This document shows, one piece after another, positions 1 to 10,209 of a DNA stretch of 64,000 nt (the first letter of the stretch is position 1; every line of letters begins with the position of its first letter). Source of the stretch: Aegilops tauschii subsp. strangulata (Eukaryota > Streptophyta > Magnoliopsida > Poales > Poaceae); contig NC_053041.3 of assembly GCF_002575655.3 (NCBI RefSeq), positions 370,681,054 through 370,745,053 of the forward strand. The letters are read 5' to 3'. The translations under genes were made by a program, and so were the position numbers. The notes below the pieces were generated by a model, which saw only the letters and a program-made list of their open reading frames with translations, did no database searches and had not been told where the DNA came from.

Positions 1-1503
1 CGTCGTCCGTAGCGTTCCGACAATACCTATGCATGCACACGGGAAAAGTGTCAAGTAGTATACCATCCTCGAAGGGGTCAAATGAGCACGTCTAAAGGAG
101 ATGATTCACCTTTATGTATGAGAAGTAGATATCGCATGTGTCACTTGCCAAACGGACTCTTGACATGATGATGTCCGTAGGATGCTCCGCATCAGATGTT
201 CCAGCAGCTTATGATTATGATGTTCAATACTATTACCCAACTCAGCTAGGAACAGATTAATTAATCTCTTGAAGCACGGAAGTATCGCTCATCTTGTTTG
301 GGGATAATCTTATCCTAGCATTGCAAAGCAAAGGTGCAACCCCAGAAAAGATGCAAGGTAGATTCTTGCTTTTATTCATTGCATAGAACAAAATGGTGGC
401 AAGTGAAAAGATTTTCTATGCAAAAGATCTTTGATGTTCAGTCTGTCATGGAGGAGCAACCAACAGAAATCTTGTATCTTGGGAGTACTGCTGATTTCCA
501 AATCTTCATACTGATAGGATGAACAACCTCCCCTTGTATCAAAACCTTGTAGAGTTTGGCAGAAGAGAAAGAAAAGCAGAATTCCAACAATAGTTCAATT
601 TGTCATTGTTTGTGGTGAGCTGAGTTTGAGTCAAGATCATCTGGTTTTGTTAAAACTGAGCCAAAGCTTGGATCGAAAGGGGCTGTGTAAGAGATCCTCG
701 AAGCTTTTAGAGTCAAAAACCTATTCCATAGAAATCGAGCAATTAACAGCTAAAGAGAATAACTCTGGGAATTGGATTTTAAGACCATTGTCCCAATTGT
801 CATGCCAAAACATGGCAGAAGTGCCTTGAGCCATGGAGTGGTGCTTTGTGGGGTTTGATTCCAACTATCACTAGGGTTACAAGGTCACTCTAAAAACATG
901 TGGCTCCACATTTGGTTTTATAATTATCCCCTAAATGACAATTTAGGGTTTCTAATTAATCCCCAAAAGTTCAATTGGGCCACACTATCAATCTATCAAG
1001 TCAGTTTTTATCCTAATTCTAACTACAGGCAAACAAACATAAGTATTTCTAGAAAAAGTTTAATTCCCTGTGAATTTTTATACATTCAGTTTTGATAAAA
1101 TCTGGGATGTGACAATGACTCTTTTTGCCTTCCATAAAAATATGGCACGCAATTTGCGCACTCTCGGAAAAAAAAAACTTTCACAAACTCTGTTCTCCAC
1201 CAGGTAAGCACAATTCTAACAAGCAACCAAGCAAACACAGGATCCAGGAACAAACTAATGGATCACATTGGACTAAATAACACAGTAGATACAAGTATAA
1301 CACCATAGTGCTGGCTCTAATCTGTTCTACACATTACATCATCATTCGTAATGGAACTTGCACGATAATGTAATTTGAGAAGGGGTTCATATTGAGGACA
1401 TGCAACTTGCTTGGACACAAAATTCAGAAGCAATCTCTGTCGGTTTGCTTCTCTTGAGCTTCCTGGGTAATAGCCATGTCTGATGTCACCACTCTGGTGT
1501 AGA
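1..1503. other. Flank downstream of the TM9SF gene, no other gene recognised
   Basis: Moderately AT-rich sequence with only short open frames, none with a recognisable domain. The part nearest 1503 is expected to contain the 3' UTR and polyadenylation region of the minus-strand TM9SF gene, whose stop codon is at 1504-1506. I see no transposon terminus or LTR here. Confidence 0.5.
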
Positions 1504-4500
1504 TTACTCGCACTTGATGGAACGGTAAATATGTCGCACAAATAGCAGCGATGCACGGAAACCAACAGTTCCCAGCATGAGGAAAAAACCGTAGCAGACA
1601 CAGGTCATGTAGCCGAAGAAGAAGGATGTTTGCATGAAGCCTGACATGTCTGACCGGGCATGGTAGTAGTAGATGCAGTAGAAGAAGATGAAAATACCAG
1701 TGGAGCCTCCGCAAAGGACAGATCTGCAAATTGAAGCAAAATAACATTTAGGGATATTACCACGTCCCAATGGTATATTGACAATTGCACACATTTGCAA
1801 TTGTACATTGACAATTGTCCCAAACTCTTATTGATAAGCATAAAAAAACACAACATGCCCAATACGTATGCATCAAGTCCAAGAGATGTGAGGATCCAAG
1901 AATGTAGAATGTGGTTTCCTCATACATGATGAGTCTTCTCCTCAAGTGCCACTCAAGTTCCAAGCAGTGGTAAGTGTTTAGTTTAAGTTGTGGTACTCTA
2001 TGTATGACTTGAAGCATTTCCATAAGACAACTTTAAATAATACAGTGCATTTATGTTGAATATAGGATACTATTGATCCAGCATGCCATTTCCATCTACT
2101 GGATAATTGATGAACTGCATATTTCCCTACGATTCCTATCTCAGTTCTGATCCATTCTCTTGTCCAAAGACAACAAATAAGTATCTAAGTGAACATAAAT
2201 ATGACAAAAACAGTAACAGACGAGGATAACCAAAGATGAAGCGATGTCCTGAACACTGACCTCCACCACCACTTGTGATCCTCAACAGCAAGCTGGAAGT
2301 ACGTGAGCGCCACTGTGACAAACGCTGTGACGATGATTAGGATAATGAACACAATGAAGAGGATGCTGTAGATGGTGTATATCTTATGCCCCCAGATACT
2401 GGCAAATATGTAGTACAGCTCGATGTAAATAGCACTGAAAGGGAGAAACCCTGCCATTGCCATCTGAGGAATAGTGCTTCGGTACCAGGGCATCTGAGGG
2501 ATTTCCCTTGGATATTTGGTTGTGCGGCAAGGAGCTTGGAATTCAGTATTGCTATTTTTCCCAGCTATACCACCCAGCACTAGGAGAGGAGAGGTTACAA
2601 GTGCCCAGATGAGAATAATGACAATGATAGTACCAAAAGGCAAAGCTGCTGTAGCACTGTACGCTATCGCAACAGTGTTTAAGAAGGAGAATGTCAAGAA
2701 AAGTGGCCCACAGAACAAGCAGCCAGTCAATATCAGATTTCTCACCTGAAACATTAAGGCAGAATTTGTGAATATAACAGCAAAGGATTTCATTGAAGAA
2801 ACCAACCACTAATGCAAGCCTTACCCAGTTTGTTCCCTCCAGCTGAAGATAGAAGGAAGTGGCTGTGTAGCCAGCAATACCAGACGTAAGAGCATAGATG
2901 ACTACAAGGGCAGTGAAAAGGGCTCCCCTGTTGTATGGATAGAAGACCCCAACAATCGCGAGGAGGAAGATGAAAATTGCACTATTGGATGAGAAGCATT
3001 TGTTACATGTTAGGATCATTATGGCATAGCCTGGATCATAAAATATAATGAACCGAGGAAACTCTTACAGGGCAAGAAGCTGAGATCCAGATCCAATGAT
3101 TGCTGCAAAAAGAGATTTTTGCTGCGGGAAACGGAAGACGTCGCCATGTATATACTTCCATCCAGTCTCTTCTTGGTCTTCAAGGGACTCGTCTTCATGG
3201 GAATATCTTCAAAAAAACAGGGGCATGGAAACTGTATTTAGTAAAGCTTCCATGCTATGGGAATGGAATGAAATGATTAAGATCTTACTTGATGAAATCA
3301 TTCTTGAGCACACGCATGAGGATTGTTGCCAGAAAGCCAGTCAAAAGAAGCACTGTTACACATGAGTTAATTATCGAAAACCAATGGATCTCTAGGTGCT
3401 GCGGCATAGAGGAAGACTTGGAGTACTTCTCCATTCTTTTCTCAAAAGGAATGTCTGTCTTTTTCCATGTTACTGAATAAGAGAACTCTACCGGCACTTC
3501 CTTGTCCTCTGTGATATCCACAGCGACATTCGGATCTGTCTGAACATTGATTTCTATGACACGGTCATTGTTGTACATGATGTCAAAGTGGATGTGCTTA
3601 AACAGAAGGCACTTTCCACCGCCGTGCTCCTTGTTCCTGTCCAGTTTACCAAGGAATCCCCATAAAGGCAGGTCATCATAATACATCTGGAAGTAGTAAT
3701 CCTTGGCAACTGCATCCCGGAGCTTGGCGACTTGCTCCTTGGACAATGTTTTCTTGCAGAGAGTCTTGGAGTTCGTATCTTCCTTAAAGTTCAACTCATA
3801 TGGTGCATCAACCAATCGATCACCATTTAGAACCTCCCCAAGAGCCTCCCTTTTGTCCTTTGGGTGTTCTATTGCAGGCCATGCAGCAGTCAATTACAAG
3901 GAAAATTGACTTGGGCATAACCAATCAACGAATTGCTAAATAGAGCAAGTAAAAAGAAAAGGCATGTGACATCTCTAAGAAGTACAAACCTGGTGCACAA
4001 AAGGGTAGATCATAGTACCGGTATGTCTCACTGCAATAGACAAAGAGTAACTGAATTATCCTGATCATGGCCTGACGGAAAAGCAATTCAATTCTCACAA
4101 AGCTGCTATTTAGTAACATAAACGGTTGAAGTGATGCTTGAACAGTCAAATTACCATAGTTCAGAAGGCATCATTACCAGCAGAGATTTCTTTTCCTTAT
4201 TACTGGGACATCCATACTACTTGGTCGTAGTTTATGAAGTGAAATTCGAGTTACAAAAACCGATACTAACTACTCTTGCCTCCCTCCTATCACTGAATAA
4301 CCCCACTTGCGCTTGCTTAGTTATAATAACTACTAATAAGTGCCAGCAGGAATTCCTAGTGTTAATTCGGCAGCAATCCTATTCTCATTTAGCCTTAGTT
4401 AGCATCATAGACAGCAGTACGAAGCCCTAACTCGTGCATCCATTGTAGACAGACAACGGGACCAGACATGAACTACAAAAGCTTGTGGCGCATCACGAGA

Positions 4501-4661
4501 CCGTTATACCTTGGATTGTGGAAAGGGCCGACCTTGTTCGCGTAGAGCGGGACACGATCTCCCTCCTTGTACCTGTGATCAGAGCCATCAGCTCCAGCCC
4601 CCACCATACAAGCCAACAGGGCCACCGCAAGAGCAGCACCCGCCGCCTCCATCCTCACCAT
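1504..4661 (-). CDS. Transmembrane 9 superfamily (EMP70/TMN-type) protein, seven exons
   Basis: Exons on the minus strand: 4661-4510, 4030-3990, 3868-3289, 3206-3069, 2981-2825, 2745-2261 and 1723-1504. Every intron is GT..AG and the phases join without a break, giving 590 codons plus stop, the usual family length. The start is the ATG at 4661; a second in-frame ATG at 4652 is possible. Visible parts are an N-terminal signal peptide (about residues 1-26), the lumenal EMP70 domain (about 27-228), a first membrane helix (about 230-252) and eight further helices in the C-terminal half. The family landmarks [21 protein letters not shown] and EDHKWWWRS are all present. The protein ends in KCE, which fits the C-terminal KXD/E motif known to hold plant EMP proteins in the Golgi through COPI. 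TM9SF proteins work in endomembrane trafficking and Golgi organisation. No frameshift or stop was seen, so this is probably a functional host gene. Confidence 0.95.
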
Positions 4662-4915
4662 CACTGCGAGCACCTCCGACCCAAAAGGGGCGGATCTGGA
4701 TGCTGTGCACCCAAAATTAGTGGAGGGTTAGTACGCCTTTAAGTAATTATTACTGGATGAACAGAAGCTCGTAGTACCTCAGAAACAAATGCTCCGAGAT
4801 CGCGGGTCGAGAGACAGCAGGGACGAGGTGATGCAGAACGGAAACGGCGACGCGCGCGCGTGATAGGCGGAGGGGTTAGACGTCGGCGGCGACGCGAAGC
4901 TCGCTGTGCGGCGAG
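4662..4915 (-). other. Probable 5' UTR of the TM9SF gene, with a possible short leader intron
   Basis: This is the span between the inferred start site (about 30 bp below the TATA box) and the first ATG. A candidate 75-bp leader intron runs from 4777 (donor GGTACT after CTGAG) to 4703 (acceptor GTGCACAG), with a branch-point-like CTAAC upstream of the acceptor. The upstream part is very GC- and CpG-rich. The intron is predicted from splice signals only. Confidence 0.45.
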
Positions 4916-4941
4916 CCGGCGGCGGTAGACTGCAGGGGGGG

Positions 4942-4950
4942 ATTTTATAG
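4942..4950 (-). promoter_or_regulatory. TATA box of the TM9SF gene
   Basis: The minus strand reads CTATAAAAT, a near-consensus plant TATA box, about 280 bp before the first ATG and next to a GC-rich leader. Spacing and strand fit the TM9SF gene. Confidence 0.6.
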
Positions 4951-5423
4951 CCGCACTGGGTGGGATCGGAGCTTGGGGGCGGGGAGGAAGCGGAAGGGTA
5001 CCGGTATGGTGGAGAGGAAAAAGGTCGTTTGTGAGGGAGGTAGGTTTTCTTTCACCGAGGATCGGGAATGGAGAGCGCAGAAACCCATTTTCTTTCCCAA
5101 ACACGGGCAAGGGCGCAAATTTGCTCCGCCGTCCGTACACGCGGAAAAAAGTTCATTTGAAGCCGGGTTTCAATTAACCAGACAAAATTCGCGCAAACAC
5201 GGTGAATTTCATCATAGTTTGAATAAAAAATGACACAAATCATCCATATAGCCTGCAAATAGTACAGTAATAGTTGAAATTCAACGAGATTAACGAATCT
5301 GTCGCCCCACGCATACCGCCCTTTAACTTCATCCAACAGTGCATGTGCATAAATGGCCATTCCTTCATCCCGTGGTACATCACGACAGCGCGTGTGCACT
5401 ACACAATGTGTAGAGCATCACTG

Positions 5424-5444
5424 AATCAATCAATCAATCAATCA
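5424..5444. repeat. AATC microsatellite
   Basis: About five tandem copies of the tetranucleotide AATC. Confidence 0.85.
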
Positions 5445-5487
5445 ACAAGTTGAGTAAGAAAAAACAAAACTTACGATGTCCTCTGCC

Positions 5488-5559
5488 GCGTGCAATGGCC
5501 ACTTTGCTTCCGGCATATCAACCGCGCGCAATGGCCAGCTTACCTCCAGTATATCAACC
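5488..5559. repeat. 36-bp tandem duplication
   Basis: Two adjacent 36-bp units (5488-5523 and 5524-5559). Both contain GCAATGGCC and end in ATATCAACC, and they differ at several internal positions. Confidence 0.75.
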
Positions 5560-6553
5560 GCGCCACAAAACTTGGTGACGGAGGTGTGGATGGCGATCGA
5601 TACAATAACCACCTCACATTGTGATCATGGATGATGTGCATGTCATAGGGCGCAATGTGCTTTTGCGCGTGAACCGATTCATGCACTTGCTGCCTGAAGG
5701 TCCTTCCTGCTCCTGCCTATGAAACCCATAGATACATCCAACCACGCATCGCACAACAACTCATCCTACATGGTAGAGTATCCCGCCGCCCTTCATACTC
5801 TAAGAAAATGACATGGCGTTTGAAAATAAGGTCAATGACATTTGACCGAACACCTACCGGGCGTGGTGACCGCCATGGACGTCGTCGACGGGGGGCGGAG
5901 TGTACTTGCCTATGAACGTGCCCTGGGTGGACAACACCGTCGTAAAAAGCAAGCGGGCGCGTCGGTGCTGGTTGCGGAGGTTCAGCAATGCATTTGTGTT
6001 GGCCGGAGAGGTATAGCGGCGACATCGGAGGAGGAGGGTGCGGATGCAAAGCATGGGGGGAAGAAGGGCCGGACTGGAAGAAAATGGGATCGAGAGCGGT
6101 TTTGGTTGGGCCAGGGGTGTCGGAGTCCTACATGTCTACTGTCTGGGCTCCGACAAATCACCCCCCTCACTTTGTCTCTATTATGCGGGAAAAAGTGCGT
6201 CTGTGCCGGTCGACGGACTGATACAGGCCCGCGTTGGATGACACAACACGCCCGGACAGCACGGTCCGACGTATGCGGGCGGTTTTGAAAGTCGGTGCTG
6301 GAAATGCCCTAATGCCCCAAAGCTGACATATCGTTTGTCTGCGGAATTGTCCAACGTTTGCCTTAGACCTTCACCCGCAATATAAACAAATTCAAACTTA
6401 GTTCATGCATACACAACAGATCTGATGGTATTTTGCACCATCACGGGTAACCCTCAAATTTCCCTCCCTCCATCTGGTCACCTCATAGTTCAATCCTTAA
6501 AACCATACAAAGCATGCAAAAGAAACATCTACCTAGTACGTAGATCAATTACA

Positions 6554-7990
6554 CTACTCGTCGTCGTCGGAGATGTCCACGAACTATGTTCAGCGAAAAG
6601 CGTGTCGATCTCAACCATTCTTGCGGATGAACTCCAGAATCTCCACCATCTCCGCTGCTTGGGAAACCTCGAACCTTGCCATGGTGTCCTCCATGGCGAA
6701 GCCCAAAACCAGCGTCGACTCCGCCGTGTCGTCTTTCTCTGGATCCGCCACCTCCATGGGCACCATCAGCTCCTCCTCCCCTCTTCTTCTTCCTCCTCCT
6801 TGATAGAGGCGAAGGTGTCCCGATGTTTCGATGAGATGTTGGCTATCATTTTCTGTGAGAGTCGACCTTGACGATCCGACTACGAACGTGCGAGACGTCG
6901 CGCCTTAGCAATCGCTAAACCAACTTCCGAGGGTTATTGACCACGCCGGAGCACGATCAACCTGACCACGAAGGTCTGTTTCCTGCGAGCAAACGAAGAA
7001 CAAGCAAAAAACTAAGATTGCAATCTGGATATTGCGAATATAAGAGGAAAGCTTTATTGATGAAGGTGGGGTTCTGTGACGCCTTTGTTTGGTCGTTGAA
7101 CACAAACGAAGTACGCGAAGTTGCAGCTATGGCGAACTTTTAATTTAAACAAAACCCAAAGTCTAAACGGTGCCCTAAGGGCTATATATGGAAGAAGAGG
7201 GGGGAATTTCGTGGCCCTTGGGGAAGGGGTCCGAAACCAACCCTATCTCTTGTTTCCCCACACATACGAACTCTAAAAACAGCCTATACTTATGTATTTC
7301 GAAATTACATAGGCCTGGCCCAATAATAAGGTGACGCAACACCTAGAATAGCCTCTGGACGGAATTTATGAAGTAGCATCTTGTATATTTCGTCCAAGGC
7401 TTCATGCACTCCTTATGGTGGCTTCAAAGTCCTGAAATCATCACTTGTAACTCCGTTCTTGTTCCCCTTGCGCATGCCATCAACTCCATGCTTGTTCTTG
7501 CTCCAATGTTCATCCTTCTCCAAGCTAGGCCCTTCATTTGTAAGCAAAACAAATGTATCCAATTTAGGCAGCATCATATTCTCATGAACATTAGAATCAT
7601 TACCAAGAAACGAAAGTACCTGGTAATTTAATTGGCGCGCGCGAGCTCTAGTAATTGGTCCAGTATATGTAGCAGTAGGGGCTGTGGGTGTAACAATGGT
7701 ATTGATGTCCTCATCACTCCTCCTCCTCCTCCTTCGGCTCCTACGAGTCCGGAGGCAAGCCGACTGTAAATGCGGGCAGTGTGCCTCGCCCGGATCTCTT
7801 CCGGCATCTGGAAGCGGCACTCCGGCGTTAGCATAGCATAACTGGTCTTATTTTGACGGGCCACGGTGAAGCCGAACAGCGAGAGAAGAATGAGGCGGAG
7901 AGGGTGAGAGGTGGATGGGCTCAGGTTGGCGGCGCAAAAGAGGGAGGAAGTGGATGTGGCTTGGATTGGGGGAAGCCGTCCAACTTAAAT
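6554..7990 (-). pseudogene. Broken minus-strand gene of unknown function, split by a gypsy remnant
   Basis: The two ends look like one former gene. The 5' part is near 7720-7890, where an open frame contains MLTPECRF and RARHTARIYSRLASGL followed by a Gly-rich stretch. The 3' part is at 6554-6880 and reads KMIANIS..KHRDTF..IKEEEEEE, then an acidic stretch ending in DDDE and a TAG at 6556-6554. The reading frame changes after the poly-Glu tract and a stop interrupts the C-terminal part. A TATTTAA box lies upstream at 7991-7985. The middle is occupied by retrotransposon sequence. I do not recognise the family; such acidic tails occur in transposon-linked plant proteins. That the two parts were once one gene is an inference. 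Confidence 0.4.
6905..7720 (-). mobile_element. Ty3/gypsy remnant: end of pol and adjoining 3' region
   Basis: The minus-strand frame around 7413-7690 reads GPITRARARQLNYQ and then a short acidic tail. This Thr-Arg-Ala-Arg segment is typical of the extreme C-terminus of Triticeae gypsy polyproteins. The sequence to its left (to about 6905) has the look of the adjoining 3' region or LTR. No intact LTR pair, PBS or target duplication was found, so both limits are approximate. Confidence 0.5.
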
Positions 7991-7991
7991 A
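7985..7991 (-). promoter_or_regulatory. TATA-like box of the broken minus-strand gene
   Basis: The minus strand reads TATTTAA in GC-rich surroundings, about 100 bp upstream of the 5' remnant of the broken gene. Weak evidence, since the gene itself is a relic. Confidence 0.3.
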
Positions 7992-8713
7992 GTCGGACTT
8001 TGGCCCTCGAGGCAGTGGGCCAGAGCAGCGCCACGCGGCGTTCATACCCCATTGGAGGAGACGCCCATTGGACCGTCGGGTTTCCGGGTATTTTCTCGTG
8101 GGACCCCCAATACCAGTTCGACGTGGAGGACACGCCCGGGCAGCCCCATATCCGCTCCAGATTTGGGTTGGATATGAGGGTTGCTGGTCAGCCCGGGCAT
8201 TTGAGACCCCTTTGAGGCGCCTGTCTGTGTCTTTTTTTTATCGATCAATGGCTGGGTCGTCCGTCCGGGCGTTTGAAGGTTGTTTGAGGCGCTCGTGTGT
8301 AAATGCTATAACATCAATCGACCCATTGTAGCGCATGCCCGCTTGACCAAGCCCTGATGCTTCTTTCTGCTGCACTTCTTCTCGAGTGCATGGGTATGTT
8401 TCCCTCAAAAGAAAAACATGTACATATGCATTGCCTAAAAAACATGGACGTATGCATGTTATAATTTTTTTTACTTCTTTCACAAACATAGGCTTTGGCT
8501 ACGTTGCCAATTTAAGTCGTCGTCGGGCATCGTTGTCATCCCTGACGCATCGGTGCTCACCTGGCGGTACCCTCGCGCCATCAAGACCGCATAAACAAGG
8601 AGAATCCATTCAGATGAAGAACTCGAACCATGCATCATGGCAGATGAATTTCACCGTTCAATATACACCAACCACCATAAGCCTACATCATGTTCCGTGA
8701 GAGATTTTCAATT
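7992..8713. other. Unassigned sequence
   Basis: The GC-rich part at 8.0-8.3 kb repeats a CCCGGGCATTTGAG / CCGGGCGTTTGAAG-like phrase followed by GAGGCGC, at about 8190-8220 and 8265-8295. The rest is low-complexity AT-rich DNA up to the CACTA-like terminus. No gene recognised. Confidence 0.4.
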
Positions 8714-8975
8714 CACTACAAAATTTGCTCTCTTTTGCGACTTTGGACTTGTGTCACGTATATCCGTTTTTCGTCACGGAGTGGCAACGTTTTTAGGCCG
8801 TCACCCCCACCATTGCCGAAGCGCCATCATAAAAAGTAAAATCTTGATGGTAACACTTCCTCCGTCACGTAAGATTGTATCTTATGTGACGAACCAAAAA
8901 TTGTCACTGATGGTCATTTTGGGTGACGGTCCAGAGTGTCACTTATGATAGGCCAATCTGTCGCATAAGATCGAC
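8714..8975 (+). mobile_element. CACTA-type transposon end, truncated
   Basis: It begins with CACTACAAAATTTGC, a classic CACTA-superfamily terminus, followed by subterminal GTCAC/GTGAC motifs repeated in both orientations. It is cut at 8975 by an inserted gypsy LTR. The matching right end is not in this window. Confidence 0.6.
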
Positions 8976-10209
8976 TGATACGTCTCAAACGTATCTACTT
9001 TTCCAAAAACTTTTGCTATTGTTTTGGACTCTAATTTGCATGATCTGAATGAAACTAACCCGGACTGACGCTATTTTCACCAGAACTACCATGATGTTTT
9101 TTTGTGCAAAGATAAAAGTTCTCGGATTGGGCTGAAATTTTATGGAGATTTTTCTGAAATATATAAGAAATATTGGCGGAAAGATCTATTGGAGGGGGCA
9201 CCAAAGATCTACCTGAGCTTGTGGGCCCCTCAAGCCTCCGTTTGCCGTACCTCCGGTCCTATAAGTTCCGTCTAACGAAGAGAAAAAACAGAGAGAAAGT
9301 TTCATCGCGTTTTACGATACAAAGCTGTCGTCACCTCCTCTTCTTCATCGGGGGGGCTGATCTGGAGTCGATTTGGGGCTCCGGAAAGGGGGATCCGTCG
9401 TCATCGTCATCATCAACCCTTCTTCGTCAACAATTTGATGATGCTCACCACCGGGAGTGAGTAATTCCTTTGAGGCTTGCTGGACGATGATCGAGTCAAT
9501 TTGTTAGGGCTTGATCCCTAGTATCCACTATTCTGAGATTGATGTTGCTATGACTTTGCTATGCTTAATGCGTGTCACTAGGGCACGAGTGCCATGATTT
9601 CAGATCTAAACCCTTTATATTTCCATGAATATATTTGAGTTCTTGATCCTATCTGCTAGTAATATGCACTTGTTATTGTTCTGAACCATAGACCCCAAGG
9701 TGACAATAATTGGGATACGCTCCGTGGATGACTATAATTCGAGGAGTTTGTGTATTCACTATGTGTTAATGCTTTGCTCCGGTTATCTATTAAAAGGAGT
9801 CCTTAATATCCCTTAGATTTCCTTGTGGACCCCGCTGCCACGGGAGGGTAGGACAAAAGATGTCATGCAAGTTCTTATTATAAGCACATATGACTATATA
9901 CGGAATACATGCCTACAATGAATTGATGAATTGGAGCTATTGTGTACCGCTCTAGGTTGTGACTGTTACATGATGAATGTCATCCACACAAATATCCATC
10001 GTTGATCCAATGCCTACGCATTTCTCATATTGTGTTTCCTAAGTTACTACTATTGCTGCTGCTGTTACAATCACTACAAAACTACTATTGCTACTGTTAC
10101 TGCTGTTACTACTTTGTTACCACTACTATCAAAACTATCAAAACTATCAAACTACTGTGCTACTAAACACTTTGCTACAGAGAAACAACTTTCCAGGTGT
10201 GGTTGAATT
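8976..10209 (+). mobile_element. Gypsy-type LTR fragment
   Basis: It starts TGATACGTCTCAAACGTATC, the head of many Triticeae gypsy LTRs, directly after TCGAC (candidate target duplication 8971-8975). It runs through typical LTR sequence, including an ACTACTATTGCTACTGTTACTG-like low-complexity stretch at 10.05-10.16 kb. The end is missing because a copia element is inserted at 10210. No coding capacity. Confidence 0.7.

Larger units (their letters stand above)
4951..6553. other. Upstream low-copy sequence, no gene recognised
   Basis: GC-rich promoter-proximal DNA gives way to mixed sequence. It holds a short AATC repeat at 5424-5444 and a 36-bp duplication at 5488-5559. The 5.8-6.3 kb part has GC-rich open frames on both strands with no recognisable domain. 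I could not assign a transposon family. Confidence 0.4.
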
